DNA of 64,000 nt from JAZKBN01 sp040388605 (GTDB lineage: Bacteria > Bacteroidota > Bacteroidia > Cytophagales > Flexibacteraceae), in NCBI GenBank assembly GCA_040388605.1, contig JAZKBN010000047.1, positions 1-64,000 of the forward strand, written 5' to 3'. The position numbers were made by a program, and so were the translations under genes. The notes under the pieces are model-generated. The model was not told the origin of the DNA, made no database searches, and worked only from the letters and a program-made list of their open reading frames with translations. The first letter of the stretch is position 1. Each line of letters starts with the position of its first letter. Shown here in pieces: positions 34,305 to 43,541 of the stretch.

Positions 34305-34526
34305 TTAGCGAGCAGGGTTAGCTGCAGCTGCCTTCTTAGCTCTGAGAGCCTTCAGTTTTTTGTGTCCATAAGTAGCACCGGCTATAAGCAATAAACTTGC
34401 TCCGCCGTCTACAGGTATAGACGTTGGTCCGTCCTCATCGGGAGGATTAGGTGGTTCATCCTGGGCCATTACTGAAGTCAGCGCGGTCATTGTCAGACCG
34501 AGTGTAAGCAGAAGTAGTTTTTTCAT
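34305..34526 (-). CDS. PID-CTERM-like mini-protein
   Basis: This 73-residue protein consists of a signal peptide (KKLLLLTLGLTMTALTSVMA), a short Pro/Asp-rich stretch (QDEPPNPPDEDGP) and a C-terminal sorting-type segment. That segment has SIPVDGG (37-42), a hydrophobic helix ASLLLIAGATYG, and a basic cluster KKLKALRAKK. This matches the PID-CTERM pattern described for small Bacteroidota proteins (P-[IV]-D-G-G, helix, basic end). Here nearly the whole mature protein is the sorting segment. The function of such proteins is not established to my knowledge. Confidence 0.75.
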   Translation of the reverse strand: MKKLLLLTLGLTMTALTSVMAQDEPPNPPDEDGPTSIPVDGGASLLLIAGATYGHKKLKALRAKKAAAANPAR

Positions 34527-34885
34527 CGTTCTGGGTAAAGTTAATGATTAGCAATAGTTAATGTTCTAAAAGCCCTTGCAGGCCCACCCCGGGCAGAGCC
34601 TAAGGATTAGTGTTTTTCAGTGAAGCAATCGGACAGATGCAAACTGCATAAAGTCATTTTCCAATATAATGTTTGGAGAAGCATGGAACTGCTTGCTTTA
34701 TGTCGGTATAAAGGTAGCAGATTCCAAATTACATACCAAATCTTCTTGCCAAATTATTTTACACAATACCGATTTTTATATCGGGAATGGCTTCAGAACC
34801 AAGAAAATCAGGTTTTTATTTGGCAAAAAAACATTTTTTAATGTTTCTCTTCAACTTTTCGGAGTCTTTCTTAAACCGTTTTCAC
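34527..34885. other. 359-bp intergenic region, nothing identified
   Basis: AT-rich with no clear promoter box, hairpin or plausible coding frame. Open frames on the + strand lack coding character. Confidence 0.4.
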
Positions 34886-35782
34886 CTATCGTTTATCTCG
34901 TGTTACAAACATTACCCCTGCTAAAACGGTGCAAATGCCTGCAAATTGTATGGCAGTTATATGTTCACCGTCAATAATTCCCCAAAATATGGCGAAAACA
35001 GGAATAAGGTAAGTGCTTGAGCCGGCAAACAAGGTGGTCGATATTTGTATGAGCCGGTTAAACAACACCAAAGATAATGCCGAACCGAAGACCCCAAGTA
35101 CAATTACCATACCGGCAGCATAAGGGGCCTCAGGATTGGTGGTGAGCGTATGCAAAAAATTACCGCTGAAGAAGAGCAGCAAGCCTGCCGGTATGCCAAT
35201 AGCTGAAAAGGCGCCTACCGCCAGCTTTGCCGGCTCTATATCGCTGAGGTAATGCTTAACCAGGTTAATATTCATACCGTAGAATAATGTAGCCAGCAAC
35301 ACATAGAGGGCATAAAAATTTACCTCGGGCATTCCGCTGCCTTTGTAGCGCGATAAGGCCAGCACCAGGCAACCTAAGAGCCCCAGGCTGAGCCCGAAGC
35401 CGTGCCTCCAGGTAATGGGCGACCTGAAAATTAAGGCCGACACCATTACGGTAAAAAACGGGGTCATGGCATTGAGTCCCCCGCTAACGGCACTGTCGAG
35501 CCCGACGCCTGCCAAACAAAACAATATAGCCGGCATAAAGCTGCTGAGCGTACCGGAAAGGCTTACCAGTAATAATTGCCTGCCTGTAAATTTCCTGAGC
35601 GTATTCCATGAAAAGGCGACAATGCACAGGAATGCTGTAAACATGCGCAGCATGGCCACTTCCAAAGGCGGGAAAACATGCAGGCCCTTCTTCATCAATA
35701 TAAATGAAGATCCCCATATAAACCCTAAAAAAATCATTAAGCCCCAGGCTTGCAGGCGCGTGTCGCCTTTCTCAGGCTTCAT
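34886..35782 (-). CDS. EamA/DMT family transporter
   Basis: This 298-residue inner-membrane protein has ten predicted helices arranged as two EamA repeats (about 12-145 and 160-292). Signature pieces include GFIWGSSFILMKKG and RLIQISTTLFAGSSTYLIPV. Family members export metabolites or amino acids; the substrate cannot be inferred. The start ATG overlaps the stop of dusB by 4 bp, so the two genes are co-translated, although no functional link is obvious. Confidence 0.88.
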   Translation of the reverse strand: MKPEKGDTRLQAWGLMIFLGFIWGSSFILMKKGLHVFPPLEVAMLRMFTAFLCIVAFSWNTLRKFTGRQLLLVSLSGTLSSFMPAILFCLAGVGLDSAVSGGLNAMTPFFTVMVSALIFRSPITWRHGFGLSLGLLGCLVLALSRYKGSGMPEVNFYALYVLLATLFYGMNINLVKHYLSDIEPAKLAVGAFSAIGIPAGLLLFFSGNFLHTLTTNPEAPYAAGMVIVLGVFGSALSLVLFNRLIQISTTLFAGSSTYLIPVFAIFWGIIDGEHITAIQFAGICTVLAGVMFVTRDKR

Positions 35783-36780
35783 GAAATGCCGGCATAGCTG
35801 AAAGTTTGGGCTGCTTCATCAAGCAAATCAAGTACTTCATTCAGGTTCAGCGATTCTACCAGGCGAATTCGGAACGGTTTAAAATCAGGAAGACCTTTGA
35901 AGTAGTTGCTGTAGTGACGGCGCATTTCAAGCAGGCCGGTGATTTCGCCCTTCCATTCCACAGATCTTATAAGGTGTTTTTTGCAAACATCCACACGCTG
36001 TTCCATATCAGGCGGGGGAAGCTTGATGCCGGTACGCACATATTCCTTAATCTCGTTAAAAATCCATGGGTAGCCTATGGCGGCACGGCCAATCATAATA
36101 CCGTCTACGCCGTATTTGTTTTTATATTCAACAGCCATTTCCGGGCTTTCCACATCTCCGTTACCGAAAAGCGGGATATGCAGTTTTCCGCTGTCTTTCA
36201 GGCGGGCCAGCCATGACCAGTCTGCGCTGCCTTTATACATTTGCGAACGGGTTCGGGCATGAATGGTAAGTGCGGCAATACCGGTATCCTGCAGGCGCAT
36301 GGCAGTATCGAGAATATTTATTGTACTGTCGTCCCAGCCGAGGCGGGTTTTTACAGTTACCGGTACGGTGCAGGCGTTCACAATTTCCTGTGTCATGCGC
36401 TGCATCTTATCAGGATCCTGTAAAATGCCGGCACCGGCGCCTTTGCAGGCAACTTTTTTTACCGGGCAGCCATAATTTATATCTACCAGCTCAGGCCCGG
36501 CGGCTTCGGCAATTTCTGCCGCTTCGCGCATGGCTTCTATCTTATCTCCGAAGATTTGTATGCCGATTGGGCGTTCGTAATCATATATATCAAGCTTCTG
36601 CACACTTTTTTCAGCATCCCGAATCAGGCCGTCGGCACTTATGAATTCGGTGTACATAAGGTCGGCCCCGTTATCTTTGCAAACAGCGCGGAAGGGCGGA
36701 TCGCTCACGTCTTCCATGGGCGCCAGGAGCAATGGGAAAGTGCCTTCTTCGCCGATTATATGCTTACCTATCTTAATCAT
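35779..36780 (-). CDS. dusB: tRNA-dihydrouridine synthase (DusB-like)
   Basis: Dus enzymes reduce uridine to dihydrouridine in the D-loop of tRNA using FMN and NADPH. The 333-residue protein has the FMN-binding start LAPMEDVSDPPFR, the catalytic Cys in NYGCPVKKVACKGAGAG (C105), VTVKTRLGWDD, IHARTRSQMYKG and NGDVESPEMA followed by GIMIGRAAIG. The size and the GCPxKK form fit the bacterial DusB subgroup. It is the first gene of a two-gene unit with the EamA transporter. The promoter region is shared with the divergent CPBP protease gene. Confidence 0.95.
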   Translation of the reverse strand: MIKIGKHIIGEEGTFPLLLAPMEDVSDPPFRAVCKDNGADLMYTEFISADGLIRDAEKSVQKLDIYDYERPIGIQIFGDKIEAMREAAEIAEAAGPELVDINYGCPVKKVACKGAGAGILQDPDKMQRMTQEIVNACTVPVTVKTRLGWDDSTINILDTAMRLQDTGIAALTIHARTRSQMYKGSADWSWLARLKDSGKLHIPLFGNGDVESPEMAVEYKNKYGVDGIMIGRAAIGYPWIFNEIKEYVRTGIKLPPPDMEQRVDVCKKHLIRSVEWKGEITGLLEMRRHYSNYFKGLPDFKPFRIRLVESLNLNEVLDLLDEAAQTFSYAGIS

Positions 36781-36859
36781 AATTATTCTTACTGTATTTA
36801 ATAAAGGGCCAATGAGCAGCTAAAGGCCCGGGGAAGGGCAGTACATATTTAATATGTAT

Positions 36860-36867
36860 TATATTTG
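36860..36867 (+). promoter_or_regulatory. -7 box TATATTTG upstream of the CPBP-cdsA-HhH unit
   Basis: A perfect -7 consensus about 120 bases before the CPBP start. It could drive the three following + strand genes. Confidence 0.6.
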
Positions 36868-36988
36868 CCCCACCGGCCAAAACAAGCCGGCATAGCTGGT
36901 TAAACGCGGCTTATACCTGAAAATTATATTTTCAGCAGCACATTCAATATGTGCCCCCGTTTTTTCCGACCGCAAATTTACCGCTTTT

Positions 36989-37987
36989 ATGCTGCACTTC
37001 CCCCGCATTCCTGAAAAATACAAACCTTCAAAACCATTTGCCGGTCTGCTGGTGCATATTGGCGGGGTAATAGCGGGCCTTGGTATTTTCCAGTTTATTG
37101 CGCTTTTGCCGGCATTGTTCATGCTGCCGTCAGTTGCAGATTTATTAGCCGTATCGGAAGGTAATTACAGGAACGTTGATCCGCATGCAGCAAGGGTGGT
37201 TTTGCTCACACTGTTGGGTTTGGGTTCATTCGGCGGGTTTATTTTAATGCCCCTGGTTGTGAACCGGTTATACGATAAGCTGCCTGCCCGCGCATTCAGT
37301 CCCGAGCTTAGGTTTCCCGGTCTTGTAATTCCTGCCACCATATTTGCCCTGCTGTTTTTTCTTCCCTTCGATGGGTTTATTGTTGAGTGGAACCGCAACC
37401 TCGCTTTCCCTGAATTTATGAGAGGCTTTGCAGATTGGGCGCGGGAAGCTGAAGACAAAGCCACAAAAATGACCGAAATGATTACCGGCCTTGATTCGCT
37501 GCCCGAGCTGGCGCTGGGTATGCTCGTGGTTGCCGTAATACCTGCCATTGGCGAAGAATTGTTTTTCAGGGGCGTTTTACAAACCAGGCTGCGCTTGTTA
37601 ACAGGAAACGTGCATGCCGGCATCTGGCTTTCGGCTTTCCTGTTTTCGGCTATACACATGCAGTTTTTCGGGTTTGTGCCGCGCATGCTGCTGGGCCTGA
37701 TGTTCGGGTATATTTATGCCGGAAGCGGAAACTTAGTGCTGCCCATGATTGCACACTTTGTTAATAACGGATTAACCCTGTTGAGCATGTACCTGTATAA
37801 GCACAAGCTAATCAGCCTGGACCCTGATTCTGCGGATATAGCACCATGGTATATGGCAGTGGTTTCAGGAACGGTAGCGGCAGCATTAATTTATTACGTG
37901 GCAAATACCTATTCAAAACTGCCGAAAAACGATTTTCGAACCTTTACAGATCACAAGCTCAGCTTTGGCGAGCATGAGGCAGATTAG
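36989..37987 (+). CDS. CPBP family intramembrane metalloprotease
   Basis: This 332-residue membrane protein (ABI/CAAX-prenyl-endopeptidase-like family) has about eight helices. The catalytic motifs are all present: EELFFRG (E189, E190, R194), the His of SAIHMQFFGFVPRMLLG, and HFVNNGLTLLS. The substrate is unknown; relatives act in bacteriocin self-immunity or protein maturation. It starts an apparent + strand unit, followed by cdsA after 48 bp. Confidence 0.9.
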   Translation: MLHFPRIPEKYKPSKPFAGLLVHIGGVIAGLGIFQFIALLPALFMLPSVADLLAVSEGNYRNVDPHAARVVLLTLLGLGSFGGFILMPLVVNRLYDKLPARAFSPELRFPGLVIPATIFALLFFLPFDGFIVEWNRNLAFPEFMRGFADWAREAEDKATKMTEMITGLDSLPELALGMLVVAVIPAIGEELFFRGVLQTRLRLLTGNVHAGIWLSAFLFSAIHMQFFGFVPRMLLGLMFGYIYAGSGNLVLPMIAHFVNNGLTLLSMYLYKHKLISLDPDSADIAPWYMAVVSGTVAAALIYYVANTYSKLPKNDFRTFTDHKLSFGEHEAD

Positions 37988-38035
37988 GAAATCGAAAGAT
38001 TAAATACACCACCAAAACTCCCCGTTAATATAAAT

Positions 38036-38875
38036 ATGACCGGACCTTTAAGCAAAATGAGCAACCTTCAGCTGAGGGTGTTGTTCGGTGTTTTAGGCGG
38101 AGCTGCCGTTGTAGGCAGCCTGAGCTGGGGCGTATATGGCTGCCTTGCACTTTTTTTAATTATAAGCAGCTTCGCAAGATTCGAGTTTTACGGCCTGCTC
38201 AAAAAAGCCGGAAGAGATCCTGATATTTTATTGGGTACCATTTTAGGTACAGGTCTGCACCTGCTCTCCTTCGCTATTGAAGAAGATTGGCTGAAGCCAA
38301 CGGCCCTTTTCCTGTTTTTCCCGGGCATAGCCATTGTATTTATTGCCCGCCTCTTCCGCAGAACCCCGCCTGATCCTTTCGGGAATACAGGCCTTACGCT
38401 GCTGGGTATCATTTATACCGATTTGCCTTTTTGCCTGCTTTATTTCGGCACAACCTCGCCCGGCACATACGACAGCCGCATTATTCTAGGCAGCCTGTTC
38501 CTGCTTTGGGCATCAGATACAGGGGCCTATTTTATGGGCTCCAATTTCGGGCGCACGCCTTTGTTTCCATCGGTAAGCCCAAAAAAATCCTGGGAAGGGG
38601 CAGCAGGGGCATTGCTTTCCGCGCTTATGGTGGCATCGGTACTGGCGCGCTTCTGGCCGGTAATGCCCGATATTCATTGGGCCGTATTATCTGTAATTAT
38701 TGTGGTTATTGGCTCTTATGGCGATTTGAGCGAATCGCAGTTTAAACGCAGCCTGCAAATTAAAGACAGCGGCGGCGGCATACCCGGACACGGGGGCTTC
38801 CTTGATCGTTTCGACGGCCTGCTGCCGGCAGCTCCTTTTATTGTGGCTTACCTCAAACTGGTGGTTTTTCCCTGA
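38036..38875 (+). CDS. cdsA: phosphatidate cytidylyltransferase
   Basis: CdsA makes CDP-diacylglycerol from phosphatidate and CTP, the entry point to all bacterial phospholipids. The 279-residue membrane protein has several helices and the family signature near the C-terminus: SESQFKRSLQIKDSGGGIPG, then HGGFLDRFDGLL. WASDTGAYFMGSNFGRT and SPKKSWEGAAGA, also conserved, lie before it. It lies between the CPBP protease gene (48 bp) and a helix-hairpin-helix protein gene (25 bp). Confidence 0.97.
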   Translation: MTGPLSKMSNLQLRVLFGVLGGAAVVGSLSWGVYGCLALFLIISSFARFEFYGLLKKAGRDPDILLGTILGTGLHLLSFAIEEDWLKPTALFLFFPGIAIVFIARLFRRTPPDPFGNTGLTLLGIIYTDLPFCLLYFGTTSPGTYDSRIILGSLFLLWASDTGAYFMGSNFGRTPLFPSVSPKKSWEGAAGALLSALMVASVLARFWPVMPDIHWAVLSVIIVVIGSYGDLSESQFKRSLQIKDSGGGIPGHGGFLDRFDGLLPAAPFIVAYLKLVVFP

Positions 38876-38900
38876 TTTAATTAATGTGGCTTTCTACCTT

Positions 38901-41003
38901 ATGTACCCTAAGGTTTTCAGAACTGCTGGCATTATTCAGTTTGCCGGGGTACTTATTATAATCCTGTTCGGCTGCAACATGGTGCAGGCTCAATCTTTTA
39001 TAGCGCCGCCCAAGCAGGAAATTGACGTTCAGAAATTTGCCGAGGCATTATTTCCGCAGCAGAGTACGGTTACCAATTTTACTGATTTGTATGAGAGCCT
39101 GTATGCTCTATACCTGAACCCGCTTGATTTAAATAAAGCTGATAAAGAAGCCTTTAGAGCTTTATACATCTTAAGCGATGCAGAAGCAGATTCAATTCTG
39201 AATTACAGGAAAACCAATCCTTTTATATCTGTGTATGAATTGCAGGCGGTTCCCGGTTTGCCGGAAAGCAAGGTGAGGCAGCTTATTCCTTTTGTAACCG
39301 TTGCCCCGGTTTTTAATGCAAATGATATAAAGGCCAATATTGCCGCATTAGGATCTGGCAGCTTTGTAACCAGGTTCGGCTTTTCTCCCGATGATAAGCA
39401 AGGCTTTTTAACGCATACCCGCCGAGACGGTTCGGCATACCTGCCTTATGCAGGTAAAAATATGAGCATGTTGACCCGCTTCAGATACGCTGTACCCGGC
39501 CTGTTTACCGTTGGCTTTACAGCCCAGCAGGATGCAGGGGAGGCGTTCAGTTTCAAACCGGCCAAGCACCAATACGGGCCTGATTTTTTGTCGGGTTATG
39601 CCATGCTTGAAAACAGGGCTGTGCTTAAACGTCTTATAATCGGGGATTTCAGGCTGCAGACCGGGCAGGGATTGTTGTTTTCTGCCGGGTTTAACCCGGG
39701 TATGGGTTCATTGGCGGTGCCGGCTGTGCGCAGGAGCTATTTGGGGATTAAACCTTATAATTCCCAACTCGAAGGCGGCAATTTCAGCGGGGCTGCTGCA
39801 ACTGTGGGCAGGAACGGCTTTGAGCTCACGATATTGGCAAGCCGGCAATATGCAGATGCATTTATACATAATCCTGATTCAGCAGATTCGCCGGATATAG
39901 ACCCGTTTTTCAGCAACATAAATACCGCAGGCTTACACCGAACGAGCACTGAAATTGCGAACAGGAAGACCCTGGCAATAACATCTGCCGGCACGCACCT
40001 GCAATGGCAAAGCGCTAATGAAGATTGCCAAATCGGGCTGAGCCTGCTGCATTCAGGATTCAGCAGCCCCCTGCAGCCGGCCGATACTTTTAACCCCAAT
40101 GCCCCTGCCGGAAGATATGCCGATAACGTAAGCATTTCCTTTAACAAGTCCTTAGCTGCCCTCAGCTTTTTCTCTGAACAGGCTTTTTCAAGGTCAGATA
40201 AAAACGGGAGCGCAGGTATTTACGGCATTATAGCTTCACCATCGCGCAACCTTGATTTTTCGGCGGCGTACAGGCATTACAGCCCTTCATATTTGGGCTT
40301 GTATGCCAACGGTTTCGGAAATGCTTACAATACCCGGAACGAGAACGGCGCTTATATGGGCTTTTGCTATCGTCCGCTTGCCCGATTAACGTTCAATACT
40401 TTCCTTGATGTTTGGAGCCGCCCATACGCTCCCAATTTTTTTACAAACGCCCGCGGTACCGATTTTATGTTCAGGCTGGATTATACCCGCAGCCGGACCT
40501 CGAGCTATATTTTTCAATACCGCCTGCTTGATCGTGATGCTTACAGCCGTGCCGACAGCCTGGCAAGCAAAAGGCATTACTTGTTAGCCGGTTTAGAATA
40601 TTCAGGCGGGGGCCTTAATGCGGCCACAAAAGGCCAGGTAATTATATCGGCAGCGAGCAACAAAGCTGCAGGTTACAGCATTATACAGGAGATTGAATCG
40701 CAGAAGGACGGCTTAAATTTAAAGGCGCGGCTGGCCTGGTTCTATGCCATGAACTATGCCGTTCGGCAATACAGCCCTGAACCGGGGCTGCAGGGCTTGT
40801 TTTCGGTGCCTGCCTATTATGGTAAGGGCATGCGGATTTGCGTGGTGGCCACCTATAAAATAGGCATGCGGATTGAAGCAGGGTTGCAATTAAACACAAC
40901 AGTGAATTATGCCATGGGCAGGCCATATAACGGTACAGGCTATGAGCATACCAACACACCCGGCAGCGCCGATTACATTTTGCAGCTAAGGGTTAATTTA
41001 TAA
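38901..41003 (+). CDS. exported helix-hairpin-helix protein with long beta-rich C-terminal region
   Basis: This is an exported protein of about 700 residues. I start at the ATG at 38901, 25 bp after cdsA, because it yields a signal peptide (IIQFAGVLIIILFGCNMVQA); longer frames overlap cdsA. Residues ~76-134 are a ComEA-like double HhH (LDLNKADKEAFRAL ... NPFISVYELQAVPGLPESKV), a fold that contacts DNA in ComEA but occurs widely in exported Bacteroidota proteins. The remaining ~550 residues are rich in alternating polar and aromatic strands (FRYAVPGLFTVGFTAQQD) and may form an outer-membrane beta-barrel, since the protein ends in a strand with a terminal residue pattern (YILQLRVNL). Role unknown. 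Confidence 0.8.
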   Translation: MYPKVFRTAGIIQFAGVLIIILFGCNMVQAQSFIAPPKQEIDVQKFAEALFPQQSTVTNFTDLYESLYALYLNPLDLNKADKEAFRALYILSDAEADSILNYRKTNPFISVYELQAVPGLPESKVRQLIPFVTVAPVFNANDIKANIAALGSGSFVTRFGFSPDDKQGFLTHTRRDGSAYLPYAGKNMSMLTRFRYAVPGLFTVGFTAQQDAGEAFSFKPAKHQYGPDFLSGYAMLENRAVLKRLIIGDFRLQTGQGLLFSAGFNPGMGSLAVPAVRRSYLGIKPYNSQLEGGNFSGAAATVGRNGFELTILASRQYADAFIHNPDSADSPDIDPFFSNINTAGLHRTSTEIANRKTLAITSAGTHLQWQSANEDCQIGLSLLHSGFSSPLQPADTFNPNAPAGRYADNVSISFNKSLAALSFFSEQAFSRSDKNGSAGIYGIIASPSRNLDFSAAYRHYSPSYLGLYANGFGNAYNTRNENGAYMGFCYRPLARLTFNTFLDVWSRPYAPNFFTNARGTDFMFRLDYTRSRTSSYIFQYRLLDRDAYSRADSLASKRHYLLAGLEYSGGGLNAATKGQVIISAASNKAAGYSIIQEIESQKDGLNLKARLAWFYAMNYAVRQYSPEPGLQGLFSVPAYYGKGMRICVVATYKIGMRIEAGLQLNTTVNYAMGRPYNGTGYEHTNTPGSADYILQLRVNL

Positions 41004-41032
41004 AAGCCGGGGCCGCTAAGCAGAACAAATTG

Positions 41033-41040
41033 TAATTTTG
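41033..41040 (+). promoter_or_regulatory. -7 box TAATTTTG for rdgB
   Basis: A consensus match 25 bases before the rdgB ATG. Confidence 0.65.
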
Positions 41041-41065
41041 AGCGCTCATTATTAAAAATACCGGC

Positions 41066-41650
41066 ATGACCCTTTGCTTCGCAACCAATAACGCACATAA
41101 AATTAAGGAGATATCGGCCATGCTGCCGCCCGGTTTCGAGCTGCAAAGCCTGCAGGAAATAGGCTGTAACGATGAGCTGCCTGAAAACGAAACAAGCATA
41201 CAGGGCAACAGCCTGAGCAAGGCGCAATATGTTTGGGAAAATTTCCAAACTTCCTGTTTTGCCGACGACAGCGGGCTGGAAGTATATGCTTTAAACGGCG
41301 ACCCGGGTGTTTACTCGGCTATGTATGCGGGTCCGCAGCGCAGCCATGCCGATAATATTGAGCTGCTGCTCAGTAATATGGAAGGCAAAACCGACCGCAG
41401 TGCACGTTTTCTTACAGTGATTACACTTGTTCTGAACGGGGAAGTTCATCAGTTTGAAGGCATTGCTGAAGGAGAGATTCTTGAAGAGCCAAGAGGTGAG
41501 GGCGGTTTCGGGTACGACCCGGTATTTCAGCCGCTTGGGCTCGATGTAAGTTTTGCTGAAATGAAGCCGGAAGAGAAGAATGCAATCAGCCACAGGGCAA
41601 GGGCATTTCATAAGCTTATCAATTTTTTACACGGAAATACTAAATTCTAA
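41066..41650 (+). CDS. rdgB: XTP/dITP diphosphatase (RdgB/HAM1)
   Basis: The enzyme removes non-canonical purine nucleotides (XTP, dITP, ITP) by hydrolysis to monophosphates. The 194-residue length is normal. Key motifs are LCFATNNAHKIKEI at the N-terminus, FADDSGLEVYALNGDPGVYS with the catalytic Asp pair, EGGFGYDPVFQP and the C-terminal ISHRARA. Promoter box 25 bases upstream. The udk gene follows after about 24 bp but has its own promoter box. Confidence 0.96.
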   Translation: MTLCFATNNAHKIKEISAMLPPGFELQSLQEIGCNDELPENETSIQGNSLSKAQYVWENFQTSCFADDSGLEVYALNGDPGVYSAMYAGPQRSHADNIELLLSNMEGKTDRSARFLTVITLVLNGEVHQFEGIAEGEILEEPRGEGGFGYDPVFQPLGLDVSFAEMKPEEKNAISHRARAFHKLINFLHGNTKF

Positions 41651-41661
41651 TCTTTCAGGCT

Positions 41662-41669
41662 TAATTTTG
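41662..41669 (+). promoter_or_regulatory. -7 box TAATTTTG, possible leaderless start for udk
   Basis: The consensus box ends 5 bases before the udk ATG at 41675, the same spacing as at 9372-9385. A GTG overlaps the last base of the box (41669) and is therefore an unlikely start. Confidence 0.65.
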
Positions 41670-41674
41670 TGGCC

Positions 41675-42346
41675 ATGAGCGCAACGTCGTACATTCTGGG
41701 TATTACCGGCGGCAGCGCCTCCGGCAAAACGCTTTTTTTGAAAAGATTAATGGAAATGCTCCCCAAGGAGCAGGTCTGTCTTATTTCGCAGGACAACTAT
41801 TACCGTGCCCTGCATGAGCAGCCAAAAGATTTAAACGGCGTAGAAAACTTTGATACGCCTAACAGCATAGATCATGAAAGGTACAGCAGCCACATCAGAT
41901 CGCTGGCAGCGGGTGAAAGCGTAACGGTAGAAGAGTACACTTTCAATAACCCCAACCTGATTCCTGACAAGATTACCTATAAGCCGGCCCCGCTTATTAT
42001 TGTAGAGGGAATATTTGTGTTCACCTTTGCCGATGTGGCCGGCCTGCTTGATCTTAAGGTGTTTATTGATGCCAAGGAAGTTATTAAAGTAAGGCGCAGA
42101 ATTGCCCGCGATCGTGATGAACGCGGCTACGATTTGGAAGATGTGCTTTACCGGTACGAGCACCATGTAATGCCCACTTACGAAAAGTATATAGAGCCCC
42201 AAAAGCATGTAGCCGACCTGATTATACCCAACAACGTTAATTTCGAAAAGGGATTAACGGTTGTGGCAGCCTTCCTGAAAGACAAAATCAGGGAGAAGCA
42301 GGAGGCTTGGGAACGTAAGCCCGCAACTGCTGAACAAAACGCGTAA
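41675..42346 (+). CDS. udk: uridine kinase
   Basis: Udk phosphorylates uridine and cytidine with ATP or GTP in pyrimidine salvage. The 223-residue P-loop protein has GITGGSASGKT near the start, DNYYRALHEQPKD and NFDTPNSIDHERYSSH for nucleoside binding. The NTPase lid is RRRIARDRDERGYDLED, and PQKHVADLIIPN lies near the end. I prefer the ATG at 41675 because of the promoter box 5 bases upstream; a GTG at 41669 would overlap that box. Confidence 0.95.
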   Translation: MSATSYILGITGGSASGKTLFLKRLMEMLPKEQVCLISQDNYYRALHEQPKDLNGVENFDTPNSIDHERYSSHIRSLAAGESVTVEEYTFNNPNLIPDKITYKPAPLIIVEGIFVFTFADVAGLLDLKVFIDAKEVIKVRRRIARDRDERGYDLEDVLYRYEHHVMPTYEKYIEPQKHVADLIIPNNVNFEKGLTVVAAFLKDKIREKQEAWERKPATAEQNA

Positions 42347-42349
42347 CAA

Positions 42350-42357
42350 TAAATTTG
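42350..42357 (+). promoter_or_regulatory. -7 box TAAATTTG for the GldA-like gene
   Basis: Consensus match 52 bases before the next ATG (42410), starting 3 bp after the udk stop. Confidence 0.6.
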
Positions 42358-42409
42358 CCCGATTAAGGGGAACAATCTTATAATTTTTGGCAGGCCCTGT
42401 TAAGCCTGC

Positions 42410-43327
42410 ATGCTTATGCTCCGCATTCAAAACCTGGTAAAATCTTACGGTAACAAGCCGGCTGTCGACAATATCAGCTTCGAGGCTAAGGGCGGTGAAA
42501 TTCTTGGCTTTTTGGGTCCGAACGGGGCCGGTAAGAGCACCACCATGAAAATTGCCTGCTGCTACCTTTCGCCCGACAGCGGTACGGCCGAAGTATGTGG
42601 TTTTGATGTGCGCAAAAATGCCATGGAGGTAAAACGCATTATTGGCTACCTGCCTGAGCATAACCCCATTTACCCTGATATGTATGTGCATGAATTCCTG
42701 CGCTTTTCAGGTTCGGTGTACGGCATAAAGGGTTCTGCCTTAAATAAACGCGTGGCCGATATTGTTGAAAAGGTTGGCCTCGGCGCTGAGCAGAACAAGA
42801 AAATAGGTTCACTTTCCAAAGGGTACAGGCAAAGGGTAGGTCTTGCCCAGGCCTTGGTGCATGATCCTAAAGTATTGATACTGGATGAACCCACAACCGG
42901 GCTTGACCCTAACCAGATTGTTGAAATCAGGAACCTGATACGCGAAGCCGGAAAAGAAAAAACCGTGATTTTCAGCACGCACATTATGCAGGAAGTGCAG
43001 GCGCTATGCGACCGCGTTGTAATTATTAACAAAGGCAAAATAGTGGTAGACAATACCCTGAATGCACTTCGTTCAGGTGCCCGCGACAGGCAAAGCCTGG
43101 GCGCTGAGTTTGAGCGTGATATAGATGCAGATTTGCTAAGGGGCATTACCGGCGTAATAAAGGTAAGCAGGAGCGGGGCAGGGCAATACCAAATTGAAGC
43201 GGCCGAAGGTGTGGAAATTCGCAGCGCGGTTTTCAGGCTGGCGGCCGAGAATAATTTGCCGTTGCTGGGTTTACAGCAGCAGGAAGAAACGCTTGAGACT
43301 GTTTTTCAGCGGCTTACTTCGAATTAG
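42410..43327 (+). CDS. gldA: GldA-like ABC transporter ATP-binding protein
   Basis: This 305-residue ABC ATPase has Walker A GPNGAGKST, the Q-loop region YLPEHNPIYPDMYVHEFL, signature LSKGYRQRVGLAQAL, Walker B VLILDEPTTGLDP and a C-terminal accessory domain (about 220-305). The overall sequence fits GldA, the ATPase of the GldAFG complex linked to gliding motility in Bacteroidota. GldF and GldG are not adjacent, so another drug- or polysaccharide-type exporter role is possible. Starts at 42410 (MLMLRIQNL); the ATG two codons on is equally likely. Confidence 0.75.
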   Translation: MLMLRIQNLVKSYGNKPAVDNISFEAKGGEILGFLGPNGAGKSTTMKIACCYLSPDSGTAEVCGFDVRKNAMEVKRIIGYLPEHNPIYPDMYVHEFLRFSGSVYGIKGSALNKRVADIVEKVGLGAEQNKKIGSLSKGYRQRVGLAQALVHDPKVLILDEPTTGLDPNQIVEIRNLIREAGKEKTVIFSTHIMQEVQALCDRVVIINKGKIVVDNTLNALRSGARDRQSLGAEFERDIDADLLRGITGVIKVSRSGAGQYQIEAAEGVEIRSAVFRLAAENNLPLLGLQQQEETLETVFQRLTSN

Positions 43328-43541
43328 GCAGCCTTTAAGGTTGCATTTTTTATATATGCAAAATTCTGCCTTTTATCCTGTTTTAAAGCCGCCTGTAAGC
43401 CCGGTTTGCATTTGCGCCCCGAATAAACAATATTTGCCGAACTGTTTAACCTGCGAAATGTTATTTCGGTTTTGATGCGGTTTGCCGGTTGTTTTTGCAT
43501 AGAATAAGCACTGTTAATACTTCTTTCCCAACGTTTTCAAC

